A stretch of 64,000 nucleotides of DNA from Microbulbifer harenosus (GTDB lineage Bacteria > Pseudomonadota > Gammaproteobacteria > Pseudomonadales > Cellvibrionaceae), in NCBI RefSeq assembly GCF_005771435.1, contig NZ_VANI01000002.1, forward strand, positions 124,001 to 188,000, given 5' to 3'. The translations under genes were made by a program, and so were the position numbers. The notes under the pieces were generated by a model. That model had not been told where the DNA came from and made no database searches. It saw nothing but the letters and a program-made list of their open reading frames with translations. This document shows, in pieces, positions 45,702 to 56,771 of this stretch (its first letter is position 1; each line of letters begins with the position of its first letter).

Positions 45702-47687
45702 CTAGCGCACCGTGTGTAAAAACTGCAGGTGGCGCTCGTATTGGGCCAGGATGTCTGTGAGCAGCTGGTCTCTGGTCCAGCCCATCACGTCGTAATCCTG
45801 GCCGCCCTCCATCAGATAGACTTCCGCACGGAAATATTTTTCCGGGTCGCCGTCGTCGACGGTATCGTCCAGCTCTTCGTCACGCGGCGCGGCATCTGGT
45901 TTCAGGTGGGCCTTGGGGTGCAGACCGTAGAGAAAATCCACTTCTTCCCCGTGAAATACCTCCAGGTAAACATAATGGTTGCTTCCGCGGGAGACCCGCG
46001 CGGAGGAGCCGTTCTTTTCCAGCTCGCTGGCAAATTCCCGCAACGCCGGTTCGCCGGTGTCGCGGATATAGTCGTGAACTTCCACCAGCGAGGGCAATCG
46101 CAACAGATTTTTCAAGCGTCGCTGCCAGGACACGGGGTTGCGCGCGCTGATCGGCGCAATGACGGCACTTTGCGCGTCGCGTTTGGCGGTTTCCGTGCGC
46201 AGCGCGCTGAGCAGACCGTAGATAGACGCAAGCAGGATGAGCGAAAAGGGGAGGGCGCTGGCGATGGTGGCGGTCTGCAGGGAACTGAGGCCTCCCGCCA
46301 GCAGCAGGGCAATTGCCACTGCGCCAATGATGCCCGCCCAGAAAATCCTTTGCCACAGCGGAGTATCGTCGCGGCCATGGGAAGACAGCATATTGACCAC
46401 CATGGCACCGGAGTCGGCGGAGGTCACAAAAAACACCACCACCATGACGACCGCCACCAGCGAGAAGACACCGGAAAAAGGAAACTGCTCAAGGAACTGG
46501 AACAGAGCCAGTGACTGGTCTCTGCTCACCACTTCCCCCAGTGACGTGAGGCCTTCGTCGAGAATCATGTGAATCGCGGAGTTGCCGAAAATGGTCATCC
46601 ACAACAGGGTGACCATGGCCGGCACCAGCATGGCGCCGATGACGAATTCGCGAATGGTGCGACCGCGCGAAATCCGTGCGATAAACAATCCCACAAACGG
46701 CGACCAGGACATCCACCAGCCCCAGTACAGAATCGTCCAGCCGCCAAGCCAGTCGGTGGGCGCGTACGCGTAGAGATTGAACGTGCGGCTGACGAGCACC
46801 GAAACGTAGCTGCCAAAGTTCTGCACAAATGTCTGCAACAAATACACCGTGCTGCCGAGGAACAGCACCATCAGCAGCAACAGTGCGGCGAGCGCCATGT
46901 TGAGCTGCGACAGCCGCTTGATGCCGGCGTCGAGCCCGGCAACCACGGAGACGGTGGCGAGCAGCGTAGTGACAACGATGAGTATCACCTGTGCTGTTTC
47001 GTTCACGGGCACGCCGAACAGGTGATTGAGCCCCGAGTTGATCTGCAGCACGCCGTAACCCAGAGTGGTGGCGACGCCGCACACGGTGCCGAGGATGGCA
47101 AACACATCCACGGCGTGGCCAATGGGGCCGTAAATGCGGTCGCCGATCACCGGGTAGAGTGCGGAGCGCAGGGTGAGCGGCAGTTTGTGGCGATAACTGA
47201 AATAAGCGAGGATGAGCGCCACAATGGCGTAGATAGCCCAGGCGTGGAATCCCCAGTGAAAAAACGTCAGCACCATGGCGTGGCGCGCCGCTTCCACGGT
47301 GCCGGTTTCACCTTCCGGAGGGTTCAGGTAGTGCATGACCGGCTCGGCAACGCCGAAAAACAGCAGCCCGATGCCCATGCCGGCGGAAAACAACATGGCG
47401 AACCAGCTGGCGAAATCGTAATCCGGTCTGGAGTGTTCCGGCCCGAGCTTGATATCGCCAAACCGGGATATGGCAATGCCAATCACACTGATGAGTATCA
47501 GCGCGACCACCAGCACGTAGTACCAGCTCAGGTTGAGCACGATAAAATTCTGCACGCCCTTGAAGCGCGCGGTCGCGTCATTGGCAAACAGGACCGCGTA
47601 GGCGACTACCAGAATGAGTACCGCGGTAGCACTGTAGAATACCGGCGGATTGAAGTGGGCTTTGTGGGTGGTTAACGGTTTATCCAT
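45702..47687 (-). CDS. betT: BCCT-family transporter, copy 2
   Basis: A 661-residue BCCT transporter with 12 helices and a BetT-type C-terminal domain (about 512-661). It keeps the full signature GWTILYWGWWMSWSPFVG (second Trp is W325) and GMGIGLLFFGVAEPVMHYLNPP. Likely substrate is choline or glycine betaine, driven by proton or sodium gradient. It is the first gene of a two-gene unit with copy 1. The divergent 128-base gap to arfB should hold the promoter. Symbol is given by family only; the copies need not share a substrate. Confidence 0.94.
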   Translation of the reverse strand: MDKPLTTHKAHFNPPVFYSATAVLILVVAYAVLFANDATARFKGVQNFIVLNLSWYYVLVVALILISVIGIAISRFGDIKLGPEHSRPDYDFASWFAMLFSAGMGIGLLFFGVAEPVMHYLNPPEGETGTVEAARHAMVLTFFHWGFHAWAIYAIVALILAYFSYRHKLPLTLRSALYPVIGDRIYGPIGHAVDVFAILGTVCGVATTLGYGVLQINSGLNHLFGVPVNETAQVILIVVTTLLATVSVVAGLDAGIKRLSQLNMALAALLLLMVLFLGSTVYLLQTFVQNFGSYVSVLVSRTFNLYAYAPTDWLGGWTILYWGWWMSWSPFVGLFIARISRGRTIREFVIGAMLVPAMVTLLWMTIFGNSAIHMILDEGLTSLGEVVSRDQSLALFQFLEQFPFSGVFSLVAVVMVVVFFVTSADSGAMVVNMLSSHGRDDTPLWQRIFWAGIIGAVAIALLLAGGLSSLQTATIASALPFSLILLASIYGLLSALRTETAKRDAQSAVIAPISARNPVSWQRRLKNLLRLPSLVEVHDYIRDTGEPALREFASELEKNGSSARVSRGSNHYVYLEVFHGEEVDFLYGLHPKAHLKPDAAPRDEELDDTVDDGDPEKYFRAEVYLMEGGQDYDVMGWTRDQLLTDILAQYERHLQFLHTVR

Positions 47688-47815
47688 CTAGGGATATCCC
47701 CTGGTCTGATCGCGCGTGTGGCTCGACATCGTCACTGGCATCGTCTGCCACCGGACCCTTTGAGCATAGTTGATTGCGCAGGTTAGTCTGTGAGTGAATA
47801 TGCAGAGTATTTTAC

Positions 47816-48232
47816 ATGTTGATTATTTCTAACCATATACGCCTGCCAGACGCGGAAATCGAGTTCCACGCGGTGCGTGCCCAGGGGGCTGGCGGGCAGA
47901 ATGTCAATAAGGTGTCGAGCGCGATTCACCTGCGCTTTGACGTAATGGCATCGAGCCTGCCAGAAGAGGTCAAGCAGCGTGTGCTAGCTTTGCGGGACCA
48001 GCGGATTTCCTCCGATGGTGTTGTGGTCATCAAGGCGCAGCGCTTTCGCACCCAGGAAAAAAATCGCGAGGATGCGCTCGCGCGCTTGCAGGCGCTGATT
48101 GCGGGTGTTTTGAAAACGCCGAAAAAACGTGTCGCCACCAAGCCGACCAAAGGCTCGCGCGAGCGCCGCCTGCAGCACAAGTCACAGCGCGGTAAGGTAA
48201 AGTCCTTGCGCGGAAAAGTAACCGATCATTGA
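47816..48232 (+). CDS. arfB: Alternative ribosome-rescue factor ArfB
   Basis: A 138-residue peptidyl-tRNA hydrolase that frees ribosomes stalled at the 3' end of broken mRNA. The catalytic GGQ is at residues 26-28 in QGAGGQNVNKVSSAIHLRFD, and the C-terminus (about 105-138) is the strongly basic tail that enters the empty mRNA channel. Length and motifs are typical of YaeJ/ArfB. It is 31 bases upstream of the Ldh-family gene on the same strand; cotranscription is possible but a functional link is not evident. Confidence 0.97.
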   Translation: MLIISNHIRLPDAEIEFHAVRAQGAGGQNVNKVSSAIHLRFDVMASSLPEEVKQRVLALRDQRISSDGVVVIKAQRFRTQEKNREDALARLQALIAGVLKTPKKRVATKPTKGSRERRLQHKSQRGKVKSLRGKVTDH

Positions 48233-48263
48233 TTGATACATTGAAAAGAAAAGGGGAGACACC

Positions 48264-49322
48264 ATGTCCCAGCGCTACCGAGCGGAAGATCTCAGACAGT
48301 TTGCCTGCGCCCTGTTTACTTCCGCAGGGTTGGACGCGTCGCGCGCGGAAGTCGTGGCCGACACGTTTCTGCAGGCGGATCTGCTGGGGTTCACCACCCA
48401 CGGTCTGCACCGGGTAACCACCAATCTGCAGTGGTTGCAGTCCGGTGCTTCGCGCTTGCAGGGGGAGCCCCATGTGCTGGCGGACCGCGGCAATGTGTTT
48501 AACTGGGATGCAGAATTTCTGCCGGGCCCCTGGGTGGTGCACCGGGCCATTGATCAGGCATTGGCGCGGGTGCGCGAACACGGCGTGGTGACTGCCACCG
48601 TGCGTCGCAGTCAGCATATTGCCTGCCTTGCGGCCTATCTACCGAAAATTGTCGAACAAAATTGTGTGGGTATCCTCACCTGCTCCACGCCGGCCGAACA
48701 CACGGTATCCCCACAGGGCAGTAAGACCCCGCTGTTTTCCGCCAACCCCATCGCCTTCTGCGCGCCGGCCGGAGATTATCCCCTGTTGTTCGACATCAGC
48801 ATGTCTGTCACCGCCGGCGGTTATGTGTCGCGCGCCGCGCGCGAGGGCAAAAAACTGCCCGGGAAGTATCTCAAGGACCGCGACGGGCAACTTTCCGATG
48901 ATCCGCGCGCGTTCGCTGATGGCGGCAGCATTCTGCCGGTGGGCGGCGCGGATCACGGCTATAAGGGCGCGGCGCTTTCCGCCATGCTCGAGGTGTTGTC
49001 GATGGCGTTAGCCGGCTATGGTCGCGCGGACGATGTGAGCGAGGATGACGAAGCGAACTCGGTGTTCCTGCAGATCATCGACCCCGGCGCATTTGGCAGT
49101 GAACAGAGTTTTTTACGGCAGACCGCGGCGCTGCTGGAAATGTGGGAACAGTGCGAGCGCGAGGGTCATATCAACACTCCGCTGCGCATCCCAGGAAAAC
49201 GCGCCTGGCACCTGCGAAACAGGCAGTTGGAAAAGGGGGTAGAGCTTTATCCCAGTATCGTTGACGACCTGAAAAAGCTTGCGGAGAAGTCGGGAATTGC
49301 CATGCCCGAAGCTATTTCCTGA
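48264..49322 (+). CDS. Ldh-family NAD(P)-dependent 2-hydroxyacid dehydrogenase
   Basis: A 352-residue member of the malate/L-lactate dehydrogenase (Ldh2, DlgD-like) family, distinct from the Rossmann-fold dehydrogenases. Typical segments are FLQADLLGFTTHGLHRV, the VRRSQHIACLAAY region holding the catalytic histidine, and DHGYKGAALSAMLEVLSMALAG in parts. Known relatives act on malate, lactate, ureidoglycolate, sulfolactate or diketogulonate, so the substrate cannot be named. ATG 48264 has GGGGAGAC upstream. An amidase and an aminotransferase follow on the same strand, suggesting a short catabolic route that ends in a 2-oxo/2-hydroxy acid pair. Confidence 0.92.
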   Translation: MSQRYRAEDLRQFACALFTSAGLDASRAEVVADTFLQADLLGFTTHGLHRVTTNLQWLQSGASRLQGEPHVLADRGNVFNWDAEFLPGPWVVHRAIDQALARVREHGVVTATVRRSQHIACLAAYLPKIVEQNCVGILTCSTPAEHTVSPQGSKTPLFSANPIAFCAPAGDYPLLFDISMSVTAGGYVSRAAREGKKLPGKYLKDRDGQLSDDPRAFADGGSILPVGGADHGYKGAALSAMLEVLSMALAGYGRADDVSEDDEANSVFLQIIDPGAFGSEQSFLRQTAALLEMWEQCEREGHINTPLRIPGKRAWHLRNRQLEKGVELYPSIVDDLKKLAEKSGIAMPEAIS

Positions 49323-49340
49323 GAGATAACACGCATCGGG

Positions 49341-49358
49341 GCGGGTTGTTCCACCCGC
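49341..49358 (+). terminator. Weak terminator-like hairpin after the Ldh-family gene
   Basis: GCGGGT (49341-49346) pairs with ACCCGC (49353-49358), followed by ATTTG. The stem is short and the T-run poor, so read-through into the amidase gene is likely. A possible -35 TTGACG lies immediately after it at 49361. Confidence 0.35.
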
Positions 49359-49441
49359 ATTTGACGAATTCGGCGCGAAATGGGTCTAGGCTGGGAGAGA
49401 GCGAAAACCGAATACCCATATAACAAAGGAGTGCAGCGCGC

Positions 49442-50896
49442 GTGAATGATCTGGCTCGGAAAACGGCACTGGAACTGCTGCAGGGCTACCGGGAAAAATC
49501 CTTTTCTCCGGTTGAGGTGGTAAAGGCGATGCTGGCGCAGATCAGACGTTGCAATCCGGTCGTGAATGCATTCAACCTGATCGACGAAGAAACAACGCTG
49601 CGATTCGCGCGCGAATCTGAACAGCGTTATCAGTCTGCGAATCCGCGGGGACGACTGGACGGAGTACCCATTGCCATCAAGGATGTTTTTCTCACACCCC
49701 AGTGGCCCACCATCAAGGGGTCCAGAACCATCGACCCGAAATCTACTGTGGGCAAGGAGGCCCCCTGCGCGGCCGCATTGCGCCGCAACGGTGCGGTCCC
49801 GCTGGGTAAAACCACCACGCCGGAATTTGGCTGGAAGGGTGTTACCGACAACCCGGTAGACGGCATCACCCGCAACCCCTGGAATCCGGAGAAAACCGCC
49901 GGTGGTTCCAGTGGCGGCAGCGCCGCGGCGGTACCGCTCGGTATGGGGCCACTGGCGCTCGGCACCGATGCGGGCGGTTCCATCCGTATTCCCGCGGGTT
50001 TCTGTGGTTTGGTGGGTTTGAAGCCGAGTTTCGGCGAGGTGCCGCACTGGCCCGCGAGCCCCTTTGGTACCCTCGCGCACGCCGGCCCCATGACCTGGAC
50101 GGTGGCAGACTGTGCGTTAATGATGAATGTCCTCACGGAAGCAGACAGCCGCGATACCCATGCCATTCCCCGCCGCAATATCAATTATCTCGCGGCGATC
50201 GATGGCGAGCCGACAGACCTGCTGCGCGGAGTGCGCATTGCCTACAGTGGCACACTCGGGTATGTGGATGTGGCTAGCGAGGTCGCGGATGCGGTGCGTG
50301 CGGCCGCGGAGTTGCTGGCGTCTCTGGGGGCGGAAATTACCGAGGTGGCGCCGGGCTTCGACGATCCCATCGCCGCGTTCGGCCACCTGTTTTACGGTGG
50401 TGCCGCCAATGCGCTGAGGAATCTCGGCAAAAAACAGCGCGCACTGATGGACCCGCAACTGGTGGCGGTCTCGGAAAAGGCCGCACAGCTGTCCATGCTG
50501 GATTACCTGGAAGCGGTGAACGAGCGCATGGCGCTGTGCGAGCGCATGGCCGCATTCCACACCAAATACGACTTGCTGCTCACACCCACGCTGCCGATTA
50601 CCGCATTTAAGGCGGGGCGCGAGGTGCCGGAGGACTGGCCCAGTACCCGCTGGCCGTCGTGGACGCCATTTACCTATCCCTTCAACATGACCGGGCAACC
50701 GGCCATCTCCGTACCCTGTGGCTTTGACCGCGCGGGCCTGCCCATCGGCCTGCAGTTTGTGGCGGCGCGCTTCAACGACAGCGCCGTGCTGCGCGCGGCA
50801 CAGGCCTACCAGCTGGCGGCACCACTCACGGATAAACGCCCGGATTTGTTCTTTGAACACTCGACACAGAGTGCGGCTGAGAGGATGAGCCCGTGA
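49442..50896 (+). CDS. Amidase-signature family hydrolase
   Basis: A 484-residue amidase. The catalytic triad Ser-cisSer-Lys is visible: K80 in GVPIAIKDVF, S156 in TAGGSSGGSAAAVP and nucleophile S180 in GTDAGGSIRIPAGFCGLVGLKPS in parts. It is not the tRNA-amidating GatA, as no gatB or gatC is near and the C-terminal region differs. It should hydrolyse a small amide, releasing ammonia. The GTG start 49442 is preceded by AAAGGAG. It overlaps the aminotransferase gene by 4 bases (GTGA), a strong sign of cotranslation and shared pathway. Substrate unknown. Confidence 0.93.
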   Translation: MNDLARKTALELLQGYREKSFSPVEVVKAMLAQIRRCNPVVNAFNLIDEETTLRFARESEQRYQSANPRGRLDGVPIAIKDVFLTPQWPTIKGSRTIDPKSTVGKEAPCAAALRRNGAVPLGKTTTPEFGWKGVTDNPVDGITRNPWNPEKTAGGSSGGSAAAVPLGMGPLALGTDAGGSIRIPAGFCGLVGLKPSFGEVPHWPASPFGTLAHAGPMTWTVADCALMMNVLTEADSRDTHAIPRRNINYLAAIDGEPTDLLRGVRIAYSGTLGYVDVASEVADAVRAAAELLASLGAEITEVAPGFDDPIAAFGHLFYGGAANALRNLGKKQRALMDPQLVAVSEKAAQLSMLDYLEAVNERMALCERMAAFHTKYDLLLTPTLPITAFKAGREVPEDWPSTRWPSWTPFTYPFNMTGQPAISVPCGFDRAGLPIGLQFVAARFNDSAVLRAAQAYQLAAPLTDKRPDLFFEHSTQSAAERMSP

Positions 50897-52101
50897 GTCG
50901 GCTGGATTTCGATTTTTACGAGTCGGAAGATCCGATCTGGAATCCGGCGCTGCTCACAATCCCAGTGCCCGGTATTCGCAAAATGGTCAATCTGGCGGCC
51001 ACCATGGAGGATGTAATCCACCTGTCCATTGGCCAGCCGGATGCGCCCACACCAGCCCACGTGGTGCAGGCGGCAGTGGATGCACTGAACGCGGGGCAGA
51101 CCGGTTACACCATGGATGCCGGGTTGCCGGAGCTGCTGGATGCATTGGCGGATTATTACAGTGAGCGCTCCGGCCGCGGGATTACGCCGGAAAATATTTT
51201 GGTCACCACTGGCGCCACCGAGGCGATCTACCTGGCGTTGACGGCGGTCTCCGCGCCGGGTCGGGAATTTATCGTGCCCGATCCCTCCTTCATGCTCTAC
51301 GCGCCGCTGATCCGCATGAATGGCGGTACCGTGAAATACATCCCGACCCGTGCGGAAAACCACCATCAGCTCGACCCGCAGGAAGTGATCGACGCAATCG
51401 ACAGCAACACCCACGCGATTGTCCTGAATTCACCCAGCAATCCCACCGGCACGGTATATCCGCGGGAGACGGTTGAAACCATCGTGCAGGAGGCGGCGTA
51501 CCGCGGTATCTATGTGATCAGCGATGAGGTGTACGACCACCTGATTTACGACGAACGCGGCTATCACAATTATGCGAGCGTGTTGTCCTGCTGCTCTGAC
51601 TTGGATCATGTGATGGTGATGAGCAGTTTTTCCAAGACATTCAGCATGGCGGGCATGCGCATTGGCTGGCTGATTGCGAGCCAGGGCGCCATCCGCAAAC
51701 TGCGTCGCTACCATATGTTTACCACCACCGTGGCAAACACACCCTGCCAGTGGGCCGGGGTGGCCGCGCTCAAAGGTGACCGCAGTTTTATTGCCGATGT
51801 AGTGGACACCTACCGCAAGCGCCGCAACCGTCTGGTGGAACTGGTGGATCAGACCCCGTTTCTGGAAGGGTATGTGCCGGATGGTGCGTTCTATATGTTT
51901 CCCGCACTGCCGGAGGGGGTGAACGGCAATAATGTTGCGTTGCGATTGTTGCGGGAAACCGGCGTGTGCACTATCGCCGGTGATACTTTCGGTGAGAGCA
52001 GCCGCAATGCGTTGCGTTTCAGCTACGCGACATCCATCGAGAATATCGAGCGCGCCTTCGAACGCATTATTCCGTGGATGGAAAAGCAGGATTTCGGCTG
52101 A
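50893..52101 (+). CDS. Class I/II PLP-dependent aminotransferase
   Basis: A 402-residue fold-type I aminotransferase related to aspartate aminotransferases. The PLP lysine is K248 in SSFSKTFSMAGMRIGW; NSPSNPTGTVYP, VISDEVYDHLIY and the C-terminal ALRFSYA segment with the carboxylate-binding arginine are also present. It transfers an amino group between a 2-amino acid and a 2-oxo acid; the actual pair is not evident. It overlaps the amidase gene by 4 bases. With the Ldh-family enzyme, the three genes could turn an amide into an amino acid, then a 2-oxo acid, then a 2-hydroxy acid. REP-like elements begin 13 bases after the stop. Confidence 0.93.
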   Translation: MSRLDFDFYESEDPIWNPALLTIPVPGIRKMVNLAATMEDVIHLSIGQPDAPTPAHVVQAAVDALNAGQTGYTMDAGLPELLDALADYYSERSGRGITPENILVTTGATEAIYLALTAVSAPGREFIVPDPSFMLYAPLIRMNGGTVKYIPTRAENHHQLDPQEVIDAIDSNTHAIVLNSPSNPTGTVYPRETVETIVQEAAYRGIYVISDEVYDHLIYDERGYHNYASVLSCCSDLDHVMVMSSFSKTFSMAGMRIGWLIASQGAIRKLRRYHMFTTTVANTPCQWAGVAALKGDRSFIADVVDTYRKRRNRLVELVDQTPFLEGYVPDGAFYMFPALPEGVNGNNVALRLLRETGVCTIAGDTFGESSRNALRFSYATSIENIERAFERIIPWMEKQDFG

Positions 52102-52114
52102 GTAATTCTGCGGT

Positions 52115-52182
52115 TGTAGGAGCCTGCTTGCAGGCGAACGGTTCGGAGCACTGCCGTGTTCGCCTGCAGGCAGGCTCCTACA
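52115..52182. repeat. REP-pair element 1
   Basis: Two inverted REP-like units: TGTAGGAGCCTGCTTGCAGGCGA (from 52115) and its inverse, ending TGTAGG-complement at 52182, around a ~19-base spacer containing GGTTCGGAGCACTGCC. Each unit also has an internal GCCTGC/GCAGGC dyad. The type is like Pseudomonas REPINs. Confidence 0.9.
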
Positions 52183-52223
52183 GCAAGTCGGTGGTCATCT
52201 GCGGATGTTTTTTTGCGTTTGTC

Positions 52224-52291
52224 TGTAGGAGCCTGCCTGCAGGCGATTGGTTCGGAGCTCTGCCCGTTTCGCCTGCAGGCAAGCTCCTACA
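52224..52291. repeat. REP-pair element 2
   Basis: A second copy in the same arrangement: units 52224-52246 and 52269-52291, separated by a spacer with GGTTCGGAGCTCTGCC. Units and spacer match element 1 with few changes, so the two pairs share a recent origin. No RAYT-type transposase gene is in the window. Confidence 0.9.
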
Positions 52292-52317
52292 AAAGCGTAC
52301 GTCGTATCTGTGTGTAG

Positions 52318-52343
52318 GTTGGGCAAAGCGCGGCTTGCCCAAC
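52318..52343. repeat. GTTGGGCAA hairpin repeat near the holA 3' end
   Basis: GTTGGGCAA (52318-52326) pairs exactly with TTGCCCAAC (52335-52343). A GTAGGTTGGGCA-type hairpin is a dispersed repeat seen in many bacteria. It lies 8 bases beyond the holA stop and may help end that transcript, although no T-run follows. Confidence 0.7.
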
Positions 52344-52350
52344 AGCGGAA

Positions 52351-53355
52351 TCAGATGCTGCGTTTGCCGGAGAGATTCAGGGTGAGCTCCAGCAGTCCCG
52401 CCCAGGGGTCCATGTCCCTGCCGCCCTTGATGGCGTTGTCGACCGCGCGTGCGCGCAGCAGGAAGTTTTCCAGCTGGCGCGGGCGCAGGCGCTGGCAGGC
52501 GGCCTGGATCAATGGCTGGCGCTTTTGGATGCGGACCAGGCGGTTGATCGGCTGGCCCTGATCCAGCTTTTGTTGCGCCTCCAGCAGCGTGCGGATTTCC
52601 CGGGCGATGGCCCACAACACTACCGCGGCCTCGACGCCTTCGGCGCGCAGGCCCTGGAGTGTACGCACGGCGCCGGCCGCGTCGGCGGCGAGCGCCTTGT
52701 CGATGAGGCCGAACACATCGTAGCGCGCGGAGCTGGCCACGGCGTTGCTCATGGTGTCGGCCGTAATGACGCTGTCCCGGGCCAGCAGTTTCAGTTTTTC
52801 AATTTCCTGACTGGCGGCGAGCAGGTTGCCCTCAGCGCGTTCGGCGAGAATCTGGATGGCTTCCGGTTCGGCGTCGAGGCCGGCGCTGCGCAGGCGTTCG
52901 TGTATCCAGCGCGGCATTTCGCTGGCGTCCACCGGCCAGATCTGGATGAGCACGCCCCGTTCTTCCAGTGCCTTGACCCATTTGCTGTTGAGCTGGGCGC
53001 GGTCGAGCCGCGGCAGTACCAGCAGCAATAGGGTTTCGTCGTTTGCCATGCTGGCGAATTCCTGCAGGGCTTTGCTGCCCTTGTCGCCGGGTTTGCCGCC
53101 GGGCAGGCGCAGTTCGATGATTTTTTTGTCGGCGAACAGGGAGAGGCTGCCGGCGGCGGAGAGGAGTTGCCCCCAGTCGAAATTGTTTTCGCCGTGCAGC
53201 AGGTCGCGCTCGTTGAAGCCGTGTTTGCGGGCGGCGTCGCGGATGCTGTCGCAGCATTCTTGCACCAGCAGGGGTTCGTCGCCGGTGACGACGTAGATGG
53301 GGGCGATGCTCTGGCGCAGGTTTTGGCCGAGTTGCCTGGGGGTGATGCGAGCCAT
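52351..53355 (-). CDS. holA: DNA polymerase III delta subunit
   Basis: The delta subunit of the clamp loader, which opens the beta sliding clamp. The 334-residue protein starts MARITPRQLGQNL and carries the usual IYVVTGDEPLLVQE segment, ELRLPGGKPGDKG and DVFGLIDKALAADAAGAV near the collar domain. Length matches E. coli HolA (343). The frame is open for another 100 codons upstream through the lptE gap, but the ATG at 53355 matches the family start. It lies 37 bases after lptE on the same strand and is the last gene of the leuS-lptE-holA unit. Confidence 0.97.
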   Translation of the reverse strand: MARITPRQLGQNLRQSIAPIYVVTGDEPLLVQECCDSIRDAARKHGFNERDLLHGENNFDWGQLLSAAGSLSLFADKKIIELRLPGGKPGDKGSKALQEFASMANDETLLLLVLPRLDRAQLNSKWVKALEERGVLIQIWPVDASEMPRWIHERLRSAGLDAEPEAIQILAERAEGNLLAASQEIEKLKLLARDSVITADTMSNAVASSARYDVFGLIDKALAADAAGAVRTLQGLRAEGVEAAVVLWAIAREIRTLLEAQQKLDQGQPINRLVRIQKRQPLIQAACQRLRPRQLENFLLRARAVDNAIKGGRDMDPWAGLLELTLNLSGKRSI

Positions 53356-53392
53356 GCTGTTCTGTTGCCCTTGTGTCTTTTTGGTCCCGCCG

Positions 53393-53923
53393 TTAGGGGG
53401 TGGCGGGGTTGTCGGTGACGGGGGCGCTGATGTCGAGGCGGCGCAGGCGGTCGATGATGCGGCCGATGAGTTCGCGGCGCATTTCTTCCCGTTGCAGGCG
53501 CTCTTCTTCGCCTTTGCTGACGACTTCGTCGTCGTCCCATTCGAGGGTGCGGTAGATGTCGGCTTTGGCGTTGGTGAGTAGGTCGCGTCCGGTGTTGTCG
53601 CGTACGCTGTATTCGGCGCTGGTGATGAGTTCGTATTCGGAGGCGCGGCCTTGGGCATCCACGGAGACGGTGCGTTTCCGTTCGATTTCTTTGTGGATGG
53701 TGAGGGTGAAGTCGGCTTCGATCGGACTTTCTGCCAGGGGCAGGCCGCTGGTCTGCAGCAGGCGGGTGATGCTTTCGGCCAGTTCGCTTCTGGGGTCTTC
53801 GGTGGCGATGTAAAGCTTGCTGCCGGGAGGGAAGTTTTTCGGTGCGCCGCGGAGGTGCCAGCCGCAGGCAGAGATAGTGACGGCCAGGATTATTGTGAGA
53901 GTCCGGAGTATTGCGTGTTTCAT
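53393..53923 (-). CDS. lptE: LPS-assembly lipoprotein LptE
   Basis: A 176-residue outer-membrane lipoprotein that plugs the LptD barrel and guides lipopolysaccharide to the cell surface. The lipobox is VTISAC followed by GWHLRG, which is diagnostic of LptE. The rest is the usual alpha/beta fold, with a charged C-terminal helix (about 138-165). It is between leuS and holA, the conserved order in gammaproteobacteria. The ATG at 53923 gives a standard signal sequence. The 190-base gap towards leuS is filled by palindromic repeat C. Confidence 0.96.
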   Translation of the reverse strand: MKHAILRTLTIILAVTISACGWHLRGAPKNFPPGSKLYIATEDPRSELAESITRLLQTSGLPLAESPIEADFTLTIHKEIERKRTVSVDAQGRASEYELITSAEYSVRDNTGRDLLTNAKADIYRTLEWDDDEVVSKGEEERLQREEMRRELIGRIIDRLRRLDISAPVTDNPATP

Positions 53924-53958
53924 CTAGGTCCGCTGAGTTTTTTAGCTGGTGCGGTGGC

Positions 53959-54070
53959 GGCCGGGCACCGGGGGTGGGTTTTCAGGACCGCTGTGAATAC
54001 ATCCCTGTACGCTGCGTCGGCAACATCCCTGTTGCCGACGCTCCTGAAAACCCACCCCCGGCACCCGGCC
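53959..54070. repeat. Palindromic three-arm repeat, copy C (between leuS and lptE)
   Basis: Outer arms 53959-53987 and 54042-54070 pair over 29 bases with two mismatches. Inside the left arm is CGCTGTGAATACATCC, then a small TAC-ATCCC-TGTA hairpin and a GCGTCGGCAAC-ATCCC-TGTTGCCGACGC hairpin, the same layout as copy B with ATCC in both loops. It lies within the leuS-lptE-holA run, so it is probably transcribed. Confidence 0.88.
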
Positions 54071-54114
54071 TTCGCATCTGATTTTTGTGCTTCGATGGCG
54101 AGAGCGTTTACGGC

Positions 54115-56742
<2,628 letters not shown>

Positions 56743-56771
56743 CTATTGGGATATTCCGGCCGTGAACGGCG

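Noticed and set aside
49361-49390. TTGACG ... TCTAGG as a promoter for the amidase gene
   Set aside because: The -35 is good but the -10 match is poor at 18-base spacing, and cotranscription from upstream is equally possible.
53356-53658. Upstream extension of holA by about 100 codons
   Set aside because: The residues are Pro/Thr/Ser-rich, overlap lptE, and the conserved HolA start is at 53355.
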